Shown one piece after another: positions 14,239 through 29,200 of a stretch of 64,000 nucleotides of DNA. A program made the translations under genes and the position numbers. The first letter of the stretch is position 1. Each line of letters opens with the position of its first letter. Under the pieces are notes generated by a model. That model made no database searches, was not told the DNA's origin, and was given only the letters and a program-made list of their open reading frames with translations. Origin of the DNA: Diadema setosum (lineage: Eukaryota > Echinodermata > Echinoidea > Diadematoida > Diadematidae); the NCBI GenBank assembly GCA_033980235.1, contig CM067075.1:12188292-12252291 (forward strand), in the 5' to 3' direction.

Positions 14239-17200
14239 TTCAGCATCGATTAATCGATTTGAAAGCGTGAGTTCCGTTAGCCAATAGCAAGCCCTAAAAC
14301 CTAAAACAAACAATGTAACAACCGCTAGTTGGCGGTCGAGTTCGGAAACACATGTTTTATAGTTTCCTATCGACCAATCAACTGCAAAACGCGACTTCTG
14401 TTAGCCAATCAGCAAACACTAAAATCCTCGCTATCACCTTGGGCAGAGAAGACACTTTGTCCCTAGAGTTCTACACCCAAGGTACTCTGCGTACGACAAG
14501 TTGCCCGACGTTGCACTATTATTGTTGCGATGTTGTGAAGTTCAGGCGGCGAGAGGTCCAAGTTTCCGTCTTCTGGGGGGTGTTTCATCAACATAGTCAG
14601 CGTGAAAAAGTTGTCAATCTCTGACAATCACCATGGTAACAGTCAGTGACCAGAGCTTCTCAGCCAATCAAATCCACAGATTTTGCTGAAATTGTCAGAG
14701 ACTGACAACTTTTTCAGCGCTGACTAAATTGAAGAAACACCCCCCCCCCCCGGTCTTGGATACTTTTTGAATACATTGGCAGTCCGATTCGCCGAGTTAA
14801 ATGATTTTTACTCGTCCGCTTTGTTCATTTCATCTTGTCCTGCTTTCCTAGAATTTCCACAGTGTCTCTATTTATTCGTTAGGCCCATAGGCCATGGAAT
14901 TGTGTTCCTTAATTACTGAGATTTACTTCGCCAGTTCTTGGATCTTTTACTTTGTCCTTCCTTTCATGGCTATCGTCGGTTCGCTCAGTGATCTCGCTTC
15001 CACGACATGCGCACAGACCCGCACCTCGCAGAATTTACATCTACCTTTCGATTTACTTGCAGTCACCACTTCGGTTCCAGCCCTGCTTGCTTTCCTCGCA
15101 GTTAATCCTCCACAGTAAGTTGATATTTAGGAGCTTTTAGTTCCATTCCCGTTCATTTATACTTATTTCTTGCCCTTTATAATATCTAATTACATACTCA
15201 TGTGTCTTAACATGTATAATACAATTGTACATGTATTAGTAAAAACAAAATACTCGTCTTTTATAAAGGATGATTTTTTTTTTCAGCAACCAGTAAACGT
15301 GTTCACATTCCCATCGTTTCAATACTTTACGTTGTACTTTGATGCACTATAGGCTTAATATTGTTGAGTCTTAGGTATTGAGGAGATTTATCACTTTCCC
15401 TTTTCATTTCCGCGATGTGTATACGTTGTTCACGTTGTTAAATGTGTATTTGTAACTGCTAGTAATCATAGCAATGTTTTAGAATAAAAAAGCAAGACAT
15501 AAATTCAGGACACTGAGATAAACTCGAAGCCTTAGGGACAGCCTTTCAAATACAAAAGACACTAAAAGTCATTTGCAACCATGATATCTACTCGTCTTCC
15601 CTATAAACCAGCATCTGTTCGACTGCATTTGCTTTCCTTTCTCACAGAAAATTGCTTCTTATATGCAACGTTTTGTTGTTCACTTACGCTGTGTAGTTGC
15701 AGATTGTGTCGTCGGGACAGTTGTGGGTATTGCGCGGCACTGGCAGCAACCGTCCGCCGTATGTACCACAGTCTCTCCCTGTAAAGGAACATGATGAATA
15801 TTGTACATTTAAGCCTTTGTGTGCTTTTAAGGGCTTATCGGTATGGAAAACTATATGCGTTGTACACACTTTCCTATGTCCCCGCATGATACAGAAAAGG
15901 TTCAACACGATGTACTCTCTTTTGATTTTGTATATCTCAAAGTGAATCTAAAAACAAAGCAATATTTGAATTGACTGGAATGGAAGCAAAAGAACAAAAT
16001 TCTGACTAACAGCTCGACAGATTAAGTGATATAAATGAATGTGATATGAATAAATGTTTTATGGAGCCGAGTTACGGTGATGAAGTCATTCTTCTCCCAA
16101 AACAGTGCACAGTAGAACATACTGTGCCTCATTGCAATATTTACAACAGGACGCGGGAGTGATGGAAATAATAATGTTCTCAGGTGATTGTGGAGCACCA
16201 GTCAAAATAACAACGGTATATTAAAAAGCTTGTATATTTAATCCTTTAAGCTGTGTATTTTGTGATGAATATTTTGCACACTTACCGTGTTACAGTCTTC
16301 TGGATCAAGGTTACACGAGTCTGGGAAGCATTCTATGCCTTGTCCTACCATGCAAATGCATGTCTCACAATTGCCATAGGGGAAGGATTCACCACCCTGA
16401 TAAGGAAAATATTAACAACATTATTTAGAAATGACATGCCTCAATTTTCTTACACCAATACACGATTCTAGAGAACAGAATTGCTTATAAATTTCAATTT
16501 ATGTATTATTGTCATTTCTATGATTATCAAATATCGTTCTTCCCTTAATATGTTAGTAAATCTTTATTATTCCCTTTAATTAGCACACATTCCTAATGTA
16601 CCATCATTATGCAAATGGAAGAACCCAACTGGAACGTAATTGTCTACATTGCTTAATGTTTTATGTCACATATACAACATCTCAAGATAAAGTGGAAATC
16701 CACATATGTGTTTTTCCCTTTGATGTGTCTAATTAAATCATATATGGATAGAAGCTTTGCGATAAAGACGTCGGGAAGTAATTTTACGGCATTATATTAA
16801 AAATATATTTCTGAGAAGATGACAAACAAGTTTCAAAATACATGTACATGGAAACGAAGACACATGCTTTAATTCACGAAACACCCAAGTATTATACTTG
16901 TCGATTCGAGTGTGTATTAATAATGTTGATAAAATAAATGTCATACAAAAACGTAAAAATCACCACGTTCATATAAAAAAAAATGAAAATTTCCTTACTT
17001 GGTAAATTTCTCCCGTGGGGGGAAAGAAACATATTGCTTCTGGCGTTGATTCTGAATAAGTAATGGGTAATGGAAAAGAGTCACAACTTTAATAGCAAAC
17101 CAAGTTCTTGAGGATTCTCGCTGCAGACATTCTCATTTTGTATGCATTAGCTTGAAGACTGAATTTCACTATATACATATTTTATATCTGACAAAGATTA

Positions 17201-18135
17201 CACGAGAGTAGTTAAATATGTTCAAAATATCCTGAAAATTGCCAATTTGAAAAAGAAAGAGAGATTTTGTTGTTGCTATTCTTCAAAAAGGTGTTGTCAA
17301 TTTAATGAATTACTCACAGATGTAAATACCAGGCGTTGTACATTACAACGCTTACTGTTTACAGTTGTGATTCTTTAATTGTCAACACACAATACCTTTA
17401 ACAACATCAAATAAAGTTTCTGTTTCTTTTTCATATGTGACCATGCACCTCAAAACGAACATAAAGTCGCACACACTGATTTTGCGTGAGGACTGAAAAT
17501 AAGTGAAATGGGTCAACCTAGCCGAACTTGACTTTTTCATATTTTCTGAAAGAGCGGGTCTTCTTTTACATTATGCTAAAATTTGGTATCATAAAACGGG
17601 CAGGAAAGTGTGTTTTTTTTTAGCAGTTTATCTCAAACGTTTTTGGTAGAATAGTGTGATTAGGTGTGTCTTTAGAATCCCTTTTTCATTTCTGAAAAAC
17701 CTTGTCCACACTCTTCACTTTCAACTCTAATAACTTTTGAAAGGATAGTGCTACTGCTTTGAAAGTTGGCATTAATTATGGACAGAATGTGTTAATGAGG
17801 CATGCTAAATTTCAGTTTAATCTGATAATCCCTTCATTGTTGTTACTCTGGTGGTTTACAAATGTACTTCCTGTTTTTTGTCCCATTCATCGCACAGCCA
17901 GCACGGTTTGGGAAAGATTAAGCGCTTGAATAGACACTGTACTTCAGAGCCTCTTTTCTCAGTTCACACTTTTCCTGAGTTTGTGCTTTCTTTCCGATAT
18001 ATAAATAGGTTAGGAGTGTCCATTTGATTTGAGTTATACATCATTTTAAAGCTTAAAGTCTGTTCTTTTAGAATATGGTCCTAACTAAAAATTCATGTCT
18101 GGCGACTTTTTGTTTGTTTTGAGGTGCAGGGTCAC

Positions 18136-18181
<46 letters not shown>

Positions 18182-21100
18182 AACCAATTTTGCAAAAGGA
18201 ATCAATAATCATATAAGAACAATAAAAGCTTATTACATATTGTTTTGTTTTGTTGTTTTTTTTTTTTTTACCGGTGTCTTGTGGTTATACTGTCAATAAG
18301 TAAATAATAGCAATAGCAATGATGCAGCATCAAACGACAGAGATGTATTCTTTTTTTGGACTTGATAGGTTAAATTTCTACACAGCAACTTTTAAAGGTA
18401 ATAATGCAAGAAGGGATTTAGATGTTTAAGAGAAGAAATAGCCACTTTGCTTTATTTCGTCTTGCTTTTCAATGGACAATCACGAAACTCCCTACAGACA
18501 ATGTCTGGATTTCTGCAAAGGGATCAAACTGTAACAGTGGACAAACAAATACCACAAAAAAAAAAAAAAATCACAGTGCGAGAAGAGGACACTACATTGA
18601 ATTCCTCGTTACGGCCGTTTCCTGTTATGATTAATCTCAAAGTCATTATGTACAGAGCAGAACGGACGATTCTGAATATTTGTCAGACATACCATCTTAC
18701 ATTTCAATTCACTTTAATATTCAACTCGGGAGAAAGGGACATTTTTTTTTTTCTGTCGACTTCACCTTCCCTGAATTACATACGAAAAGATCGTGACTTC
18801 TTCATTAAGGTTACACGGGAGCATTTTACATATTATATGACATAATAAAGAATTGGATAAGTTATTTTACATTACTGTCATTTTTATCAGTTTAGAATAA
18901 CATGTAAATGATTTGTTTTCTTTTAGATATTTGTATTTTGAGAATAATTTGAGAATAAATGGGGATATGGCAGTGATCATTACGAAAACTGTAAACCTTT
19001 CGCTGTCCGCCAAAATTTGTTTTATTGTGAAAATAGGGTGAAAATAATGAAAGTTTATGGTCATTACCAGGAGCTGTTGTAGATGGAGCAGTGGTTGTTA
19101 CCGCTGTAATGAGTAGACACAAGGAACAACAAAGTATGAGTTTACTGGTCAGCATTTTAACAACACATAATAATCAATAGATTATTTTATAAGTGTATTA
19201 ATCAATTTAAACAAAAATGCTATCTTTTCAAATTACTCTCGTGTATTATAATAATCATTTTTTTTTTGGGAAAGAGTCATAGAGGTTTTTTATAAAAAAA
19301 CATATAGCACTGGTCCCGAACTTATTTTTTGCCCCCCGCCCCCCCCCCCTTTTTTTTTTATTGGTGAATGTATGTGGACGTAGTTGTTACATATGGTATA
19401 CTTCTATTGGTTTTTAACTAAGGTAGGACCTCAAAACAGATTTACCTTACGATGAAGAGTTAACAAAATTAACCGTAGAACACATGCAGTTTACAATGTG
19501 TCATTCGAATTGCACTTACCCTCGCAGCCGTAGACTTCGATCTCATTTCCCACATTAAGTGGAGCTCCAAATGTTGCTTGGATAGCCCGGACAGGTCCCA
19601 ATGTGGATGGTAGCCAGAGGTTCGTTGAAACAGTGCCACTCAAGGCGATTGTCACTTCGCCCTATGCATTGAATACCAAAGGAAATGAAATAGCTAATGT
19701 CAAGAAAATGATATCAATATTTGTTCGTTTCATTTCCATCTGAGAAGATAGCTGGATAGCCCATAGGCAGCTGCAATAGCTGGTCTTCCATGGAGTTCAG
19801 TTGGATGTACATGTAAGGCGAGACCACTTCACCCTGCTGTTTGCGATGAATGAGTGAAGTGGGATCTTTTACGTGCATGAGTTGTGACTCTCTCACCCAC
19901 TGGACCTCCATTTTATGTGCTATAGGGACAGAGTGTTTGGCCTGTTACTAGAGGGAACGGTATGATTACACACAACTTTGCTATGAAAATGGGACTCGAT
20001 AATGGAACTGGGGTCCTTAGGATTGTGAGGCAGACGCGCTACCGGCTTAGCTAACTCACCGCGAAGACATAAGCAAACATACGTAACTAAAAATCCGAAA
20101 GCTTTGAAAGACAACTTTATTTTAGGAATGGATAGAGAGACAAAAGAATTCACTGTAATAATGAATAAAACTAGCAGATTTCTGATAAAGCTTTATCGAC
20201 GATGACACAACCAGATATCATTGAATGCTATCAAACATTCGAGGGTACGAGATGAACAGCATAATATATCACTCTCGTCACACAGTATACTATAGAGGAG
20301 AGGAAGTCTGACATTTCTTTTTGGATAAAGCTTTGGAATACTTGTCTGTTGAAAATTCACCTGAGTCTCTGAATCTCCTGATCCTGAACCGGAGAAGTCC
20401 CCAGATCCCGATCCCGAGTCTGCGTTTTCGGCAGGAACAGTAATCCATTCATCTCCTGGGGCGCGCTTGATGCTGAATACCACTGTAGTTGTTGTACTTG
20501 CGCTGATGGCAGGTAGTTTGATTCCAGTGATAGTAGTGGGCTGGGTGAAGCTGCCTTCGTATGTCAAGAGACCCACTGCTTGCAATGGCTCCTGGGGCTC
20601 GTAGCATTCTGAAAGCAAAGGTTAAATTATGTGCCGTAACCTATACCCGTGAAATGTATTTCTATATACATTCGAACTCGTTCTACCGCAAACAAATGGA
20701 AATACCTCCTGCATGAAAATGATGAACCTCAGATACATTTTCAATTGTACACTTTTGCACTGCCTATAGGTTACTCTTTTTGTCATACAAACATGTCTCT
20801 TTTGTGTCTTGAAGAATTTTAAAAGAGCAATTCAACTTGAAGTCTCAGACATTAGTTGTTGTTTTTCCCCGGATTAAAGTGTTGCACTGAGGTATAGACT
20901 AATCTAAAGGGTCGGAATCGGAATGATTTTTTTTTTAACTACCTGGCGCTGTTGTTGGTTGTTCAGTTGCTGACGTGGTATATGTGACGGTGGTCTGAGT
21001 TGTAGTTGTTGCTCTACGTGTAGCAGTTGTTTCTTCTATTACCACCGTGGTTTGTTCAGTTCCAGGGATAGAAGTGGTTGTTCCTCGTGTACTAACCTTG

Positions 21101-23213
21101 GGACTAGTAACTTCTGTAAGATCAGAGACAGCATATCTATTAAGTCCCAAAGTTCTTCATTAAGAGTATTGGAACATATTTCTACAGACAAATAGTGCGT
21201 AAAGGGATAAACGAAAAGCCTTTATAGTTTTGGACCAATAACTCTACCTTTGTCTTGAACCTAAACGCCTAAAGACTGAGTGACTGTCGTTATTTTTGTA
21301 TGAAGTGCAATAAGGAAAGGAAATATGAACACCTGGTCGACTGGCAGTCATCTTTCAAAAACCAGTAACTGTTGAGTTGTCTAATATCTAAATACTTTGA
21401 AGACCATCAAAATCAATGTTGCGATTGACATATTTGTCATTTTTTTTTTATTTTGTACAAAATTGATAAGTGCTTTTCATTTTAGTTTTTGAGCTCAATC
21501 TGCAAAGAAGCAGTCACATGGCATTGGGTATTTCACCGGAAATACGACATACTGTAGCCTATACCTTTCCATGAAGACAGCCTTTGGATCGAGAAATAAA
21601 CTTCCATCGCAATGCGGGACAAATTTTGATTCCGCAATCGTATGTGTAGAAGTTTCTTTGGGTTTATGTAGAATAAGAACCTTAAAAACCATAGGAAGAT
21701 ATTGTGCTCATGAGAGGAATTGGTTTGAAATTGCCCTGTCCGACAAGAAAGCAAACATTATCATATTCTAAAAGGAGGATATAATCTGGCGATGGACTAA
21801 AACACAACGATAGAATGGTTCAATGATGTTGGGGGAAAAATCGATCATTGGAATTGTCTTCCATATTCAGATTGATGTAGAAAAGTGCAAGAGATGATAC
21901 TGATTATTCTGGTTGTATTTGCCATCCTGCCATTTCTCAGTCATATCACCACAACCAAACAGTTAACAGGGAAGTCGGTCAATTCCATTTTCTAAGGAAC
22001 AGCTTTTGTTTAAGACACTAAATTCTGTAAGAAAAATTGAACGCTTCCTTATGAATTGCATGGATTTTTTTTTAAATTAAATCTTTAGATATCACTTTCA
22101 AATCATCACTTCGAGTGAGCAAAATGTTAATGAGGTGGGGAGGGAATCTGCCATGCTGAATCTCGAAATTCTGGCTAATTACACTAATCAACAGAAGAGC
22201 TTTGACCAAATTTGGAAAATGAGAAGAGTTGTTCTTTATTACCTGCAGTTGTTGCCTCCGTAGGAGCTGCCGTTGTGGTAGGTGGAGCAGTAGAGGATGC
22301 CCCTAGTCGTGAGCAATCACATTTAACGGAAAAGTATAATTTTGCAGGTCAATTATGTTGACACCACTACGGTGCTAGATATCAAATGAGAATGAAAAAG
22401 TTGTCCCATGATTCTTATAAAAGGCGATGATAAATATACATGTTTTTTTTTAAATTGTCATAGATAAAGAGGAGCTGCATTATAGGGATTTCAGCGAATT
22501 GGTCTTGCTGTAGTTTCAAATAGTGTCACTTTTTTGGCTTTTGGAGGTACAGGCTTATCTTTTGAGTCTTACTAGGTTCACGGTTTACGGAGAAATGGAA
22601 TTCATAATGGAAAATGGAACATTGTTATGTCTGTAAAGATGTGTATTAATTTTCTGTAGCTTTACAAACAGATCTTTTCCAACAAAATTATGTTTTCTCG
22701 AATAGCAGGAAAAAGCAAGGAAGCAGTTATGAGAGTGTGGTTAATCAAAGTATCTCTCAAATTGCACCTACCCTGGCAACCGTAGACTTCGATTTCATTC
22801 ACAGAGCTAAGTGGAGCTCCAAATGTTGCTTGGATGGCCCGCACAGGACCCAATTCGGATGGAAGCCAGAGGTTCGTTGAAGCAGTGTCACTCAAAATAA
22901 ATGACACTTCACCCTATGTAGATAATAAGACAAAGAGTGAACTTATGTGATAGAAACGCAAGGTTAACAACAATATCAGCTTCCGAAAATATGAAGTTTA
23001 ATAATTATCAATATGTATGAAGTTCTAATCATAGCAATAATAATAAAAAAAAATGGGAATCATAATATTCATGGTATTTGGGAGTCAAATCTTTATTTTT
23101 CTTTGCATGTTAACCTACTCATCATCACTACAAAAATGAAAGGATAAAAGATATAATGTATGCATATACACACATGAATCTGTATTGTAGAGTATATATA
23201 GGCCTATATATAT

Positions 23214-23268
<55 letters not shown>

Positions 23269-26200
23269 TATATGCGCATGAATATGTATTGTAGAGTTTA
23301 TATTTATACACACACACATACATACATATATATATTATATTATATCATTTATATATATTTACATAATTATACATATACATAATTATTATAAATGTATGAA
23401 GTAGACAAAACATAAACACACCACAAAAACTGGTGGGAACACCCACGAAAAACAGTGTACTCTGAAACTGAAGGCACAGTTTGTCTGTTAAAAAATCACC
23501 TGATTATCTGAATCTCCGGATCCTGATCCTGAGAGATCACTAGATCCCGATCCCGAGTCTGCATTTTCGGTAGGAACGATAGTCCATGCATCTCCTTCGG
23601 CGCGCTTGATCCTAAATGTTACTGTTGTAATTCTACTAGCGCTGATGGCAGGTAGTTTGATTCCAGTGATAGTAGTAGGCTGACTGAAACTGGCTTCGTA
23701 TGTCAAGAGACTCACTGACTGCAATGGCTCCTGTGGCTCGTAGCATTCTGCGCAAACAAGTTAATTTGAGTACACAAGGATTGAACGTTCGGACGTTGTA
23801 TCAATACACTGTATTATAACAACTCGCTGTCAAACGAAGCATGTAGGGTGTGAAAAAACGAAACGGAATATATCATCATTAGCATGGCCTGCATTAGAAA
23901 GAGACACCCCCTCCCCCTCAGATGTTTAGTGTTTACAGGTGTAATATATATAACAACAATTCAGCGCTAAGGAAAATCACTTTCTCGAAGGGATAATACA
24001 ACTACCAAGTGACTGTCAAGTGATACATCACAACGATAGACAAGGCAATATGTGTTGTACCGTGTGCCCCAGCCCCCCCCCCCCCCCCAAAAAAAAGAAA
24101 AATTACAACGTGACCCTCCGCAATGATAACTTCACAAAAAGTAAATCAATCCAAAACCATTTCAGGGTATGAACAGTAACTTGTTACCCACGTCTTGCGG
24201 AAACCCCATCCGATTTGCTTCAGTGGTCAAAGAGAAATGAGGATTTTTGTAGAGCATGTCAGGAATCTATTCCTTCCAAGTTCTGTCCATTGTGTTCACA
24301 CACTAATATGCAGTTTCAAGAGCATCCAAGTGCTAAACTTGGAAGAATCACATCCACGACATGCTTTACAGCGACGCACATTTCTCTGTGACCACTTAAC
24401 CAAATCAAATGGGTTTTTCTGCACAATAAAGGTAAGCTGTTGTATTTTTAGAGCCTGAAGTAGCATTCAGACATTTTAATCATATTGAAAGTTATTAATG
24501 TAAAAAGCCGATTGTTGTTGTTGTTGTTTGTTTGTTTGTTCGTTTTTGTTTTGTTTTGTTTTGTTTTGTTTTGTTTTGTTTTGTTTTATTTATTTATTTA
24601 TATTTTTTTTTTGGGGGGGGGGAACATACTGTATAGCACGGCCTCCATAAATTGCATCATTTGAATCAAGCCCCGTCAGCGACCAGTCAAAATCATGAAT
24701 ATCAGAGAATAATGTAGTCACTTCTAGCAAACTAGCATGATTTTGATCCTACGCGCTGCATTAGTCAGGTGATTTCATTTTGAACCATCACAGAATAGTA
24801 TAAACAGCATTTAATACCTCTAATCAAATATTTCTGCCACCGTACACATGGTATAATTATGGCATAACCACATTTAGCGTACAGTAAGACGTAGTCATGT
24901 TCATTACCTGAAATGACAGTGGCTTCTGTTGGAGCAGCAGTTGTGGTCACTCGAATCATAGAGGTTGTCACCTCTGAAAGAGAGCAAGTTCAGTAGACAA
25001 GTCTGTTCATGCAGGATATGATTATTTGGAATCTCTACACAAGTGCATCTCGGAGAGATATGGAGAACATGGAATTATGTTTAAGCGAGCAACGCTTATC
25101 AAAAACGCCTCCCTCATACGTATTGCAAGCTCAAGTTATCTTGATCTATCTGTCAAATCAATGAGAACAATAATTGGACGGAATCCCCTTCTGACGAAGT
25201 ATATGTGGTAGTAAAGGCATTGCGTTTTAACTGGCGTCTTACTTGCGTTGCATGGTGTTTGATTAAAGGGAAGATTTACCCCAAGAACAATGTGGATTGA
25301 GTGAAAGCAGCAACATTAGTAGAACACATCAGTGAAAGTTTGAAGAAAATCGGACAATCGATGCAAAAGTTATGAATTTTTAAAGTTTTGGTGTTGGAAC
25401 CGCTGGATGAGGAGACTACTAGAGGTTATGACGTATGAGTGGACTACAATATCAAGAAAATATAAAGAAAATACTACAAAAATCCATTTTTCATGAAAAT
25501 TACAAATTCAATCAACTTGATATTGACATATGTTAAGGGTAGCAATTATTCCCCCTGTTTTCTGAAAGCGGTTGGTCCACTGCTCTTTCATAATTCTAGA
25601 AAAGTGAATTTTTGTTGAATATCCTTTATATTTTCTTTATATTGTTGTCCACTCATACGTCACATCCTCTAGTAGTCTCCTTATCCAGCGGTTCCAACAC
25701 CAAATCTTTAAAAATTCATAACTTTTGCATCGATTGTCCGATTTTTCTCAAACTTTCACTGATGTGTTCTACTAATGTTGCTGCTTTCACTCAATCCACA
25801 TTACTCTTTGGGTTTACCTTCCCTTTAAGAAAAAAAAGTGCTGCTAGTTTTGAGTTTGCGATGGGAAACTGAGATGACTTGTTTGCAGGGATCCCGTCCT
25901 TGGGAACAGCCGCTCGGAGGGCATATTTTTGGTGGGAAAATTCTACTGTAATGAACTTACGACCCCATAGTATTATAAGCTTGGGAAAAGCAGTATTTTG
26001 CATGAAATCCGCAGTATATTTTCTTTAAATCAAAATGAAAAAAAAAAAAAAAACACTGCACAATACATGTACAGCCAAAAAAGTAAAGAGGTGACATCTG
26101 TGTGTGTATGTGTGTGTGTGTGTGTGGTTTTGTGTGTTTGTTTGTTTTTATCGTCTACTAGTAACCCTTGTTGAGAGTACTTCCTTTAAAGTTAGGGAAT

Positions 26201-29200
26201 AGAACACGTAAGCGTATGCTCTTGTTCCAAATACGATATACCCGACGCGTGTGGATACTTTCTTTAATGACGTCAAGACGTTATAGAAATGGTCTGCCCT
26301 CTACAGAATTAAACCATGAAACACAAATTACATTTAATAGCTTTGGGAATTACCTGGTGTTGTTGGTTGCTCTGTTGCTTCAGAGGTCTGTTTTACTGTG
26401 GCAGTCGTTGCTTTAGGAGTTACAGTTGTCTCCAAGATCTCCACCGTAGTTTGCTTCGTTGTCGGAGCAGCTGTGGTTGTTGTTGGTCGCGGCGGTCGAG
26501 TCCTGGGGCTTGTGATTTCTGCAAAATAAATTCAACGCGAAACGTGTAGAGTTGGTTGACATTCTACGGAGAATACGCTGAGTGATGACATTGAGGAAAT
26601 ATCCAACTATCCGAGTTCCATTATTTATTCAGTAAACTTAAAGGATATGCCACTGCGTCACTTAATAAATGACAACTTAGTTGAGACTTACCCGACTGAC
26701 CAAGAGTGGTTGTTTCTGTATAAGGTGGGAAAGATGAAAGAAATCGATGGGACAAAAGTCAAGTTCAGGAAGCTCAAATGGTAATTAGATCTATCAGGCC
26801 AAGTAGCTACTCTCTATGTGTTAAAAAAAGAAATCTTCTGGATATCCACCAAATATTGACTATCTCACATTTAGTTTGAATGCCATGCGCGAAAGTGAAA
26901 TAACTGCAATGAGAGAGAAATCTTCATGGTAAAAAGACCAAGTGAAGATCCACACTAACAGATCTGAAATTTGTTGAATGAGTTATTAGATATCAGTGTT
27001 ATAAGTAAAGAAAAATTCGTAAGGATAACCATGCCAAAATATTTCGTTGAGGGGGAGGCAGGAGGCAGGAGTTTAGACGAAGAACTTTTAAACAGGTTTC
27101 TTTTTTAACAGCTGGTAATTTTAATGAATCTTTCGAATTGAATTTGGGAGAAAAATAAGAACAAGTAAAAGAAAACCAAACAGAACTTCATTACCTGCAG
27201 TTGTTGTTCTTTCAGTTGGAGCAGCTGTTGTGGATGGAGCAGTAGGGGATGTCCCTATTGTAAGCAAGCACGTTTGAATGGAACACTATTACTAAACAGG
27301 TCAATGTTCCTGATGATATTTCAGTTAGTATATAAAGTAAGGTGCCAGGGAGGAGGGAGGGTCCTTAATGTAATTCAAATAATGTTACCATAAACATGAT
27401 TCTCCATTGATAAGGTAAATGAGATTTCAGCGTTTGGCGCCTTGCTGTGATCTTAAGACTATAAAAAAGTATTACTTTGTGAATGTTTCATGGTATTTGA
27501 ACAAAGTGAACGAACCGAAGACTTTTGGAAAAAAAATGTGATATTTTACCTGGCGGGGAGGTACCTCTCGTGGTTGGAGCGGGAGTGGGTCCTACGTTTT
27601 AAGGAAAAACAGAGAGGAAAAATAAATACTTAGAAACATCCTTAAGGAAATCGATCTTGTCATAGCTATAACAACTTCAAATGCTGCAAGTTCACTGATT
27701 ATACAGTTCATAGCGTAGGGAGTGACAATGTGTATTATAATCTATACATGGATAAAGAATCAAATGATCAAAAATAAATTTTAGTATATTCCTTTTCTGC
27801 GTATCTAGAAGTTTTGAGGATCACGACAGACACGTTAGACAGAACTGCTTGAATTCTAATCGTCAACAAGAATTCTCTTTTCGTACTTGAAAGAACTTGT
27901 CGGCAGAATTTAACATGAAAGTGTTATTTGTGAATGTATCGCTTGACTTGCACGTACCCTGACAGCCATAGACGTCGATTTCATTGCCAAGATTAAGTGG
28001 AGCTCCAAATGTTACTTCGATAGCTCGGACAGGTCCCAGTTCGGATGGAAGCCAGAGGTTCGTTGAACCAGTGTCACTTAAAGTTAACGTTACTTCGCCC
28101 TATGAAAAGAAAAAAATAAATAAATAAGTGATGAGTAATAATTCATATTTGAGGGTGGACGAAGTAACAGTATTATTCACAAAATGCGAAAGCAAACATG
28201 GAAATTCTATTATCTACCACATGCAGTTCCATGAAAAGGGTCATGTATGTTTCCAAAAGGAAAACAAAGTATCAATATGATGAACCAGAGTAGATAATCT
28301 CTAGAAAAGATATAATTAGGAGAAATACACCGAAAATCAGAATCACAATCAAAATCAGAATATCTGATCTTGTTAACCCTTTCTCTGTAGTGCATGGACA
28401 ATGGATAGCGTATTTATAAAACGCTTTAGGGTTGGCTGTGCAAATCAGCATTCAAAACACGTGGACTGTCTTTTTTTCCTTGCATAACGTCTTGATACAA
28501 ATAGTAGCAAAGCATGTTCTATGTAGAAAAATGAGATACTTGTGTGTCGAGGATCTACCTGATTCTCTGACTCTCCTGAACCTGAACCGGAGAGGTCACC
28601 AGATCCTGAGTCTGCACTTTGGGCATTAAGAGTAATCCATTCATCTCCTTCGGTGCGCTTGATTCTGAATACTACTGTAGTCGTTGTACTAGCGCTGGTG
28701 GCAGGTAGTTTGATTGCAGTGATAGTGGTAGGCTGACTGAAGCTGGCTTCGTATGTCAAGGGACTTATTGATTGCAATGGCTCCTGTGGCTCGTAGCATT
28801 CTGCAAGTAAATTTAAAATACCAATTATTGCTAGAGATTTTGTTTCAGTGATAAACTCCATACCGAACGAAAAAAATTTTATCATTATGTACGTAGTTAT
28901 ATGGACGATACGCAACCTTTCATTTTGTTCACTTCGCTTCAGTTTATTCTATTTTAGCACAGAACCTGATTCAGCCAATGGCTGCTCTCCAGCTGGTTCT
29001 TCAGCTACTTCAGCATGTATTAGTTACATGACTTGGATTATGATGAAGAGATTCGCCTTTCCACAGGTGTAATTCATTAGGTATTTAGTGAAAAATGAAA
29101 AGCATTGTATACAAGGGATATTACAACTCCCGATTTAATTTCACGTGCTATATTGTAGCAAGAGACAAAGCAATATGTTATATTGTATGATCGACATATA

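Noticed and set aside
28930..29040. Possible exon with repeated CAGCTGGTTCTTCAGCT text, also at 36.7 kb
   Set aside because: It is duplicated with the cassettes, but has no consistent splice sites or phase and contains no family motif; more likely a duplicated intron repeat.
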